A stretch of DNA of 64,000 bases from Bugula neritina (Eukaryota; Bryozoa; Gymnolaemata; Cheilostomatida; Bugulidae). The notes beneath the pieces were generated by a model. The model was not told the origin of the DNA, made no database searches, and saw nothing but the letters and a program-made list of their open reading frames with translations. Numbering within the stretch: position 1 is the first letter of the stretch; each line of letters begins with the position of its first letter. This document shows, piece after piece, positions 22,146 to 30,536 of this stretch. The stretch covers positions 15,681,498 through 15,745,497 of the forward strand of contig OZ037767.1 of NCBI GenBank assembly GCA_964035545.1. The letters run 5' to 3'. The position numbers were made by a program, and so were the translations under genes.

Positions 22146-22986
22146 AAGCTATGGCAAAGTTACTACGCGCTTACGGTGATGTGTTCAGCAGCGGAGATCA
22201 TGACGTGGGACTGACTGGAGTTGTCAGACACGAAATACCGCTGACTGCAGGGACGGCCCCTGTCCGGCAGCCCACACGCAGGCTGGGGCCGGAAAAAGAG
22301 AAGGAGGTTAGCCGACAAGTACGGGATTTTCTGGACCGCGGCCTCATAGAGCCCGCCCATAGTGCGTGGAGCTCGCCGGTCTCACTGGTCCAGAAAAAAG
22401 ACGGCAGTTGGCGGTTCTGTGTGGATTACCGCAAACTCAATAGCGTAACCATACAGAACGCCTGCCCTCTACCTCGTATTGACGAGTCACTGGATGCCCT
22501 AGCCGGCAGCAAGTACTTCAGTACGTTAGACTTGCTAAGTGGCTACTGGCAAGTTCCTCTGAGTCCCGACGCCCAGGAGAAAGCGGCGTTTATCACACGG
22601 GACGGCTTGTGAAAGTGGAAGGTGTTGCCTTTCGGGCTAACCTCCGCCCCAGCCACCTTCCAGAGGCTGATGGAGCAAGTCCTCAGCGGACTCCATTGGA
22701 AGACGCTGCTGATCTACCTCGATGATGTCATCGTTATCTCCCCAGACTTCGAGACGCATGTCAGTCGTCTGCGGGAGGTCTTTGAGAGAATCCGAGGTGC
22801 CGGTCTTAAGCTCAAACCTTCCAAGTGCGCTCTGTTGCAGCCGGAGGTCAAGTACCTGGGGCACATTGTCGGTCGAAACGGCGTGGCAACGGATCCCGAA
22901 AAGGTACGGGCGATAGAAGACTGGGTCACCCCCCAAGACTTGACCGGACTTCGGGCTTTCTTGGGGCTGGTAGCGTATTACATACA
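22146..22986 (+). pseudogene. el2 reverse transcriptase (one stop, one frameshift)
   Basis: All main RT blocks are present: the DGSWRFCVDYRKLN region near 22400-22440, the catalytic TLDLLSGYWQVPL near 22525, and YLDDV with the catalytic Asp pair at 22721-22726. A TGA at about 22610 replaces the Trp codon seen in el1 (DGSW). After the thumb region (AYY, near 22980) five bases present in el1 are missing, shifting the frame. RT copies element RNA inside the particle. This copy would need trans-complementation. Confidence 0.9.
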
Positions 22987-23376
22987 TACCAGACTTTGCG
23001 GGCATAGCACAGTCGTTAAACCGGCTCACCGCAAAAGGGGTGACGTGGCAGTGGACCCCGGTCGAACAAAGAGCGTTCGACCGCCTCAAGGGTTGCCTAC
23101 TAACGGCACCCATCTTGGCCTACCGAGACCCCGCTCTGGAGTACATCCTCGACACTGACGCCAGTGACCAGAATATTGGCGCTGTGCTGTCTCAAGTGCA
23201 GGAAGGTCGAGAAGTAGTAGTAGCCTACTACAGCAAGTCTCTCTCACCCACTGAACGAAATTACTGCACTACCCGCAAGGAACTGCTGGCAGTAATCAAG
23301 TAAGTGAAGCACTTCAGACCATACCTATACGGCAGGAAGTTCCTGGCTGCATACGGATCATGCCTCGCTGATCTGG
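22987..23376 (+). pseudogene. el2 RNase H
   Basis: The frame resumes around 23040 with the RNase H core: the DTDASDQNIGAVLSQ motif (about 23150-23195) gives the first catalytic Asp, and later blocks match el1 (NYCTTRKELLAVIK). A TAA at 23301 replaces TCA of el1, and an extra base near 23350 shifts the frame before integrase. RNase H degrades the RNA strand of the RNA:DNA hybrid. Confidence 0.85.
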
Positions 23377-25050
23377 TTGTGCAAGAGAGCAGAGCCCTCC
23401 AGTCAGGTCGCCCGGTGGCTCGAAATCCTAGCTGAGTTCTCGTACCGGATCGAACATCGACCGGGCAAGAGACACAGCAATGCGGATGGTTTGAGCCGCC
23501 GACCTGATAGAGGTTGCAAACAGTGTCTCAACATCAAGAGGAGGGACGGAGGTCCCCCGCGATGCGAGTTGGAGACATTGGCTCACCACGGAGCACCATT
23601 TGACTGGGACCAGGGTCAACTCAGGCAGGAGGTTGACGAGTCCCCGGAGGTTGTACAAAATCTCCGCGCCAATCCTGTACTGGCCGATAATGTCCAGGAG
23701 CTGAAGAAGCTCCAAGAAGAGTTGCCTGGGGTAGTGGCAGACATATATCGGGCCAAAAAGGACGGGCGACGACCCAGCGAGGAACGTATACGGCAGGGAT
23801 GCGCCGAGTTCTGGCTACTTTGCCAGCGTTGGGACTCGCTGAGGTTCGGGCAGGATGGTCTATTGACCAATTCTCTAGCTGCCAACGGCAGACACCCGGA
23901 AAGGAAGAGGGTGGTCTGCCCCAGTGTCATACGCCGCGAGTTAATTTGGGACACTCACAAACAGGCCCACGCAAGAGTCAAGAGAGTGATCTCCAAATTG
24001 CAACTCCGGTGGTATTGGCCCAAAATGGGGCGGGATGTCCGGCTCAGAGTAAAACAGCGCAAAATCTGCCAGGCCAGCAAGCATGGCCGTCTCCCTGGTG
24101 AAGCGGGACGGCGGAGGCTATATGCTGGCAGGCCTTGGCAAGTGGTAGCTGTTGACTTGGTCGGACCCATGCCCCTGACCCCCAGAGGCAATAGTTGGAT
24201 CTTAGTACTGACCGACCACTTTACTAGGTGGGCAGACGCTCTGGCTATCCCAGTTGCGTCAGCCCCAACCGTGGCCAGGGCGCTAGACCAACATGTATTC
24301 TGTTATTTCGGGCTTCCCGAACAGATACACTCTGATCAAGGCGCGCAGTTTCAGTCCCAACTGATGAGCGACCTTTGCTGCCTCTGGAGAGTAAATCAGA
24401 GCAGGACCACCCCTTACCACCCCCAAAGTAACGGGGGGGGGGGTGGAGCGCAATAACCGAATGCTAGGTGATGCACTCCGGAGTCTCCTCCTCGGATGCA
24501 GTCAAGAGGAATAGGACACGGTATTGCCGCAAGTCATGCGTGCATACCGTAGCACCCCACACACCAGTACTGGTGAGATCCCAAACCTCTTGATGCTCGG
24601 GAGAGAGACCCGGGTTCCTGACCAGCTCACCTACTATGTTCCAGAGCTAGACAACTCGATTCACGAGTATGCCAGTGAACTAGTGGAACGGATGAAGGTC
24701 GCACACGATATACTGCGCAAACAGCAGTGGAAGGTGCGACACAAAGAGTCCGAGGAACCACTCTTCTACCAGACGGGAGATAAGGTGTGGATGGTCAATT
24801 ACCATAGGCGTCGCGGACAGGCGGCTAAGCTACAGCCTAAGTTTGTGAGACCCTACGTGATCGTCGAGGCGATGCCCAACCATACGTACAATATTGAGCG
24901 CTCAGGACAGGTGTCTATTCAGAATGAGTCTTGCTTGAAGCCGTATTGGGCTAGCCCTGACGCAGTGGGAGAAGCCCCCCCCCCCCCGTTGTTGGAGCCC
25001 AGAAGGCAGACAACAATGCGTGGGCGGCGGCGGCAGGGACGTGAATATGA
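23377..25050 (+). pseudogene. el2 integrase
   Basis: The open frame 23377-24456 includes the end of RNase H, a linker, the H2C2 zinc-binding domain and the core with catalytic Asp residues in VDLVGPMP (near 24156) and HSDQGAQF (near 24332). The zinc site is damaged: the first Cys of CX2C is Arg (QRKIC; el1 has QCEIC). An 11-G run (24433-24443) shifts the frame just before the catalytic Glu block. The frame is open again 24524-25050 with the GPY/F-like C-terminal module (LQPKFVRPYVIVEAM). Integrase inserts the cDNA, here apparently with preference for ATAT. S2 interrupts the sequence after 25050. Confidence 0.9.
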
Positions 25051-25806
25051 CACAGGATAGTTAAGGGCAACCTTTTAGCTGCAACTGCCTTGCTGAGGTT
25101 TGCATTGTAATCATATAAGAATTCAGTACCAGTAAAATAAAATCTCACCTAATTGTGCTAGAGTCAAAATTTAAAAACTATGTTGTAGATCTTCTTTTTC
25201 CCCAGTGTAAGTTTTTTGGAAATTTCAATTTTCATTTTTGTTGCAAAGTTATAGACAGAAAACTGCCCAATTTTGGCCAATTTTGCCTGAAAAGCTGACT
25301 TTTCAGTACCAGTAAAATATCTCAGCAGCAAAACATGATATCTGAATAAAAATTGCACTGCTGGAATCCTGAGATATTTCTCCAGTGCAACTATTTTTCT
25401 TTTTCCAATAACTCTTCTAGGTTGCCCATAAATTGGTGATTTATACACTGAAAATGCTATATTTTTTCATAGAAAATTAGCAGCGCGCAGTGCTTCACGC
25501 TTCAATGAGCACGTAGGAATGAGAAGATATTGGCGCGTACATGCTAATTACAGGCTTACTAGCTGGCAGGCTATAATGAATAGCTTGCTTTGTACTTTGT
25601 TTATGTAGAGCCTATAATGGAATGTTGATAGATTTTGCAGCCCTAATAAAGGTTGCTGCTTATTGGTTGTAGTTTGATCTTAGGCTAAACATTTGCAAGT
25701 AGGCAACACGCATGCCACCCACAAAGCCATATTATTCAAGAACCTAAACTACATTTTGAGAGAAATTTATGATATTCTTAGTGAGGATGCCCTTAACTAT
25801 CCTGTG
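25051..25806 (-). mobile_element. S2: 756-bp MITE inserted in the el2 pol tail
   Basis: The same TIRs as S1, in the opposite orientation. Flanks are ATATGA and GAAGTGG, and el1 has the empty site, giving a 2-bp duplication GA. It is nearly identical to S1. Confidence 0.92.
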
Positions 25807-26337
25807 GAAGTGGTCATACCGCGGGAGGAAGATTTGGTGAGAGATGAGCGACCGCTTTTACCAACAGAAGCGCGTCTGCCACCGCCAAATCTGATTCCAT
25901 CACTTCCAGAAACCGAGCCGGTTCCGAAAGTGCAAACCCCCACGGAGGGAGGGGCTCCATCCGGAGAACAAGAAGAAGTGACCACTAACAGTGCAGTAGA
26001 GACGCCACCAGAGGCCCCTACTAACACACCGACGAGTGCGTCACCTCCCCTGGAGCGGGGACAATGTACGAGGCAACCCCCCGCATACTTGAAGGACTTT
26101 GTATGTGACTGCATTGAAAGCGGCGCCTATGAAAGTCTAGGGGAAAACCGTACGGGAAAAGTATCGAGCAAATGTGGGAGTTGTCAACACCACGGAAATA
26201 TCAACTTTTGTCTCGGCGGAAGTAGAAACAAAATTCATCCGCCGGGTGCACAAAGTCTTAATCACGCACCCCAACCACGTTGCTCGATCTTTTCATACGC
26301 TGATGCAGTCAAGAGTAGACGTGTTCCTAATCAGTAG
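25807..26337 (+). CDS. el2 Pol C-terminal tail: Pro-rich linker and Cys/His motif
   Basis: The open frame follows S2 and ends at TAG 26335-26337. It is rich in Pro, Glu and Thr and ends in a conserved block containing GSCQHHGNINFC and QPRCSIFSYADAVKSRR. El1 and el3 retain the same block in the same frame (el3 after a frameshift), so it is under some constraint. The Cys/His spacing could bind a metal, but I do not recognise a family. It lies immediately upstream of ORF3. Confidence 0.65.
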   Translation, partial: EVVIPREEDLVRDERPLLPTEARLPPPNLIPSLPETEPVPKVQTPTEGGAPSGEQEEVTTNSAVETPPEAPTNTPTSASPPLERGQCTRQPPAYLKDFVCDCIESGAYESLGENRTGKVSSKCGSCQHHGNINFCLGGSRNKIHPPGAQSLNHAPQPRCSIFSYADAVKSRRVPNQ

Positions 26338-26361
26338 TCCAAACCATTTCACAAATTCAGT

Positions 26362-27495
26362 ATGTCTTACGACAACAGATCGTGGGGTGAGTTAACTATA
26401 TCTTGATATGGAAACTAGATTGCATCGCTCAGCTCCGACTCACTGAGTCAAACGAGCTGGAGATAGGCTAGTGAACTACCGTGGTAAGAACTCAGTTTGA
26501 CTTAGAGATTTTACAATCTCATTGCATACGTGTTCTATCTGACTATTCACTACCATAAATCTCTACGAGGTAACTGAACGAGAAGTTGCCAGGCTGTTCA
26601 AGCTGACAACACTGCAGTATATTATACTAATGCTGTTGAAACTCTTTCAGGTTACACTCGACTCGTTACAACCAGGGTACGGGATAGAGCACTTCCCGCT
26701 CCGCATCCTGAGGAGTATACCAATGGTGACCGGCGGTGGGTGTCGCCGGAAACAGAGGGGCAGCTAGAAACAGCATGGGGATCCAAAGGAAGGACGCGGT
26801 GCCAGATTTGTGACGAGGAGTGCGCCTCTCACCGCTCCTTGAAGCTGCATGTCAATGCCCACCTCTTACTCACATTCTGCCCCTGTGGATATAATGATGT
26901 CTACCTCTACCCCGTCACCAGACACCGAGCGACGGGCTGTTTCTTCGGAGAGAATTACGTAGTGGATGCCAAACTCTATCCAGAATTCATAACTCTGTTG
27001 TTGGCCGTCTTGACCTCAGGTTTCCAGCGCGTACTAGACTATGCCAGGCAACAATCTCCATTGGTATCCGACCGCCCTCAGATTGTGTACACCCCCGAAG
27101 AGTTTGCCTATCCCGAAGAAGGAGAGGTCTCTCCTACCCCGACGAAAAGACGGACCCGGTCTCTAAGTCCCCCTCTTCGTCGCAGACGGACACCGTCCCC
27201 AGACCCCGCTCGCCTGGCTACTGTGGAGGAACGCCTCTTCCGACTGCAGGCTGAATTTACCCAGCTAGCACCGGATCTGCTTAATACCACGACGGGATTC
27301 TTTCAGTTAAAAGGCTCGGTTGGCCGGATCAAAAGCAAGTTACGTACATGCCAGGCCAAACATCGGCGTGCCCAACACTGCCTCTGGTTCTGCTGCCGGA
27401 ATGATCCACAAGCCTCGTCTTCTTGGGGATCCAAGACTATCATGCAAATGCTTGACTGCTCGACAGCTCGATTCCTTGTCCAATATTACAACTAA
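26362..27495 (+). CDS. el2 ORF3: spliced double zinc-finger protein of unknown function
   Basis: Exon 1 is 26362-26386 (ATG, eight codons, one base), intron 26387-26650 (GTGAGT...CTTTCAG, 264 bases), exon 2 26651-27495. The product would be 289 residues. Exon 2 encodes a Pro/Arg-rich start, then a classical C2H2 finger (C-x2-C-x12-H-x3-H from 26800), then a second finger C-x-C-x12-H-x4-C up to about 26940. After that come a YVVD-containing block, a basic Ser/Pro-rich region, and a predicted amphipathic segment (LATVEERLFRLQ...LKGSVGRIKSKL) that may form a coiled coil. No signal peptide or membrane segment is seen, so an envelope role is unlikely; nucleic-acid or particle binding is a guess. 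El2 lacks about nine residues after YPEF that el1 keeps. Exon 2 is open in el2. Confidence 0.7.
26387..26650 (+). other. ORF3 intron of el2
   Basis: 264 bases between GTGAGT and a pyrimidine-containing CTCTTTCAG acceptor, phase 1. El3 has an intron of exactly 264 bases at the same codon phase (42175-42438) and el1 one of 267 bases. Confidence 0.7.
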
Positions 27496-27644
27496 CCGGT
27501 ATTCCTTCTCTATAGCTGGCCAATTGTATGTAACCTGCTGTTATAATGACTCTGTCTGTTATTGTGTATCTTTATATATGTTATGTCTTTTCTTTTGGTC
27601 TACTGACGTACGTGGTTAATGATGAAATATTTTTCTCTATTAGA

Positions 27645-27671
27645 AAGAGGGCTTTCTGCTGGTGGGGGCGG
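27645..27671 (+). other. el2 polypurine-tract position
   Basis: Immediately before the 3' LTR lies CTGCTGGTGGGGGCGG. It is G-rich but broken by pyrimidines, unlike a typical tract. The same 23 bases precede the 3' LTR of el3 although the LTRs themselves differ. Confidence 0.65.
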
Positions 27672-27978
27672 TGTGGTGGCTCGTGGAGCTACCAGCAGCA
27701 CGGTACGCAGGGTCACATAATTGACCCGGAACAATGACAGCCAATTAGCGGCTTTAATAGTTAGTAGCAGTAGTAGTTTTCCCGCTGTTAGTCAGTCGAA
27801 GTTAGAGTGCTGAATAATCTAGATGTGTGAAATTATTAGATGTGTTTTTATAGTTTTTGTAATGTGTTATTGTGTTTAAAACATATACTCGTTCACTCGA
27901 CTTATCCTGGTGAAGTTCTCTAGCAAGTAATTAGACTCTCTGGATTGCATATCAACCCTAATTCTGAAAATCATAACA
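27672..27978 (+). repeat. el2 3' LTR
   Basis: A 307-bp copy of the 5' LTR with three transitions. It is followed by ATAT (27979-27982), the target duplication. Confidence 0.95.
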
Positions 27979-28052
27979 ATATGCAACAGTTTCGTATTTA
28001 AATGCCATTTCTAGCGTGTCTAGAGCCTCCTTCTGAGAAACCACGACTCTTT

Positions 28053-29236
28053 TTAGAGTTTCTGGTAAGAGGATGATGGGCCTGGGCTCCTTCCCCCATA
28101 GTCAGCGTGCTGCCAGCGCCAACAAAGTTCACAGAAGTACTGGGAGAATGAAATGAGATCAATCTTATTTATTAAAAATAGAATTGCATAATCAAAGTCA
28201 GTCAGGTCAGGCAAATGGTTAAAATAATACAAATTCTTTGATTGCAGATTTTGATTTATACTGGAGAATTAAAAAATTAATTGCTATGCAGTGTAATTTT
28301 CTTTCAAAATCTAATATGTTGAACAATCTTTGATAATATAAATGCGTTTATATGCTAATTGACTTTTAAAAACTTTGTACCTTATACTATTTTTTACAGT
28401 ATACTAAAAATTATATGTCAAAAGTATTTAAAAATTTAAAAATCCTGTCAACAGCTCCTATTTGTCATCCCTTGTAACTGTCAATTTATTATTCTCAGTT
28501 AAAATCCCAGTAAATATGTACTAAATGAGATTATCATAGCTCTCGGTAACATTTTTCATGAATTGCTTGAAGTAAATCTGGAACAGATTTTCTTAATGAG
28601 AAAGTCTATTCTCACCAACAGATAATGTATAATAGCATATTATTATAGTAACAATTATTTTAGCAGTTGAACTTTCATGATAATCAAATTAATTTTATGC
28701 GCAAATCCTAAACTGCTAAAAAGTTTTACAAAACTATATAGCATTAAATAATCAAATTAGATTAAATAATAAAAATAAATTAAATACTTATTCAAGTAAT
28801 TATACTTGTCAAATATATTTCTCTTGGTTTAGAAGCAAAGCAAATCTTTTTCAAGATAATCGAGGAATTGTGTTACCTTAGAGCACATTGGATGTTTGCA
28901 AAAGTATGGCCCCAAACTGATCCTGCACACGTAACAGATAGATTCCTCCAAGTAAGGGTCTAGTTGTACCTACACACCACTCAAGTAAAAGCACAATTTA
29001 GTTTTATAATTGCACTACAAGTTTGCAGAAATTCAAATATATAATATAATAATTTGAACCAAAAAATGCAAATAAATATATTATATCAATTTACATAAAA
29101 ACATGACTTTAAAAACTATAATAGTTGCAGAGCATAAATACCTTCTTAGTAAACTTTGGAGTGTCTATTTCCACAAAAGCAGCGCCAAGTGCATTCCTGT
29201 AGCTGTCATGGCAGCTGAAAGTCACACGATCAGAAC
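28053..29236 (-). CDS. cpeb1: CPEB-type cytoplasmic polyadenylation element binding protein, last three coding exons
   Basis: Exons on the minus strand are 29236-29142 (enters in phase 1, leaves in phase 0), 28969-28877 (31 codons, phase 0-0) and 28139-28053 (ends TAA); every junction has AG/GT. The first encodes the end of the second RRM (DRVTF...[14 protein letters not shown]). The next two encode the Cys/His-rich ZZ-type zinc domain ([11 protein letters not shown]...FCKHPMC, then [10 protein letters not shown]). CPEB proteins bind U-rich elements in 3' UTRs and control poly(A) length and translation in germ cells and neurons. The PYLE and short spacing resemble the CPEB1 rather than CPEB2-4 type. 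Upstream exons (RRM1, start of RRM2) are not found in the 1.3 kb to the ankyrin gene; they either lie beyond it or are lost. El2 sits 75 bp downstream of the stop. Confidence 0.88.
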
Positions 29237-30536
29237 CTACAACAGATACAACCATGTTCTGCTACTAAATTATTTACACTATGTAATATATCAATGTATC
29301 CTTAGAGTGTTGACTGCAGTATATAGATAGTAGAGATAGCATATATATCAATGTAGTTATAGGAAAACAACAAAATTGTATATATAGTACACAATTGTGT
29401 ATTATTATAGTAGAGTTATGTAAAGGTGATAATAATAAAATAGAGGAATTGTAAATGAGTTCACAGAAATACCTTTTTCCTTTATATATTATTTTTATGC
29501 GTATGGAAGTTTTCATTTTTTATTGGAAGCAAGTATTTTATAATTATATAATGAGTTACAATTGTGATGATTGTTAGAGAAATGTCATTTAGCTCATAGT
29601 AAATTTTTTGCAAGATATTTTGAATGGAGCCAACATATTATAAGCCACCGCAAAACTATGTTTTAAAAAATCTACTCTTACATATACTTGTTTGTTTGCA
29701 TTTGCAAAACTAAATTACTGATTAACATTCCATCATATATTATATAATAGTCTGAAACATAAATATCACAATGTTACAAATAACATAGGGCTGTAAATAT
29801 TCTAACTCTTCCATTAATTATTGCTTTTTATTTAGCGCCAAGACAATAGCTGACTTCAATCGGACTTTTATAACGCTTAATCCTAATTTCATGTAGGATA
29901 ACATTTATGGTACGAAAGTTCATATAGAAGTTGAAAGTTTATATTACTCCAAATATTATATTATGAACAGCTTATGTAAGCATGTTATAATTTTGTATAG
30001 CATGATTGTCTACAACCACTGCTTGGTAGTTGGTACAACATCAGATGCGTCATGCCGTATTATTTAAAGAATGCAACAGGCTGAGTAATATGAGTTGTGT
30101 TGTCCTATCAATAATTATAATGATTTCTAATAGTATTCCCCATACACTTCGACTTGGTAACGCAATTGTTTGTTGACAGGTCGATTTAAAATGAGTAATG
30201 GGAGTGAATGGAATTTCCCATCTATTTCCTCGTGCATTCCCTGTACTACGGAACTGCATATTGTACAGGCTAGTTATAGTTAGAGTTGATAGATAAGCGC
30301 TACACAAGCAGGCACGCCATATTGAGAGGATTCTACTTAGTAATTTACAGAAAGTTAACGACTACTGTTATACACGTCTGAAAGTTCAGAGCTCAAAATG
30401 AAAAAATAATTTATAAAATAGTATTATATACAGTCTGAGGATAGACATTGTGTATTGCGGAGTTTTCTAGTCTAGCATATTAGTCTATTTCAAGAGCTGC
30501 TAAAGATGGAGAGTTCTTACTAAAAGGTCAGTTGAA
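29237..30536. other. Spacer between CPEB exons and the ankyrin gene
   Basis: AT-rich. I found no CPEB RRM exon on the minus strand here. The part near 30400-30536 should hold the promoter and 5' UTR of the ankyrin gene, but no clear TATA box or initiator can be called. Confidence 0.5.

Larger units (their letters stand above)
19001..27978 (+). mobile_element. el2: Ty3/Gypsy retrotransposon with both LTRs and two nested MITEs
   Basis: It is bounded by 307-bp LTRs and a 4-bp duplication ATAT (18997-19000 and 27979-27982). Order: LTR, PBS, gag, protease, [S1], RT, RNase H, integrase, [S2], pol tail, spliced ORF3, polypurine-like tract, LTR. Integrase after RNase H places it in Ty3/Gypsy. Without S1 and S2 it is about 7.5 kb. 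The LTRs differ at only three positions, yet pol carries nonsense codons and frameshifts. It inserted in the 3' flank of CPEB, in opposite orientation. Confidence 0.95.

Noticed and set aside
26362-27495. ORF3 as a retroviral envelope gene
   Set aside because: It has the env position and splicing, but no signal peptide, membrane segment or fusion-like region, and it has two zinc fingers.
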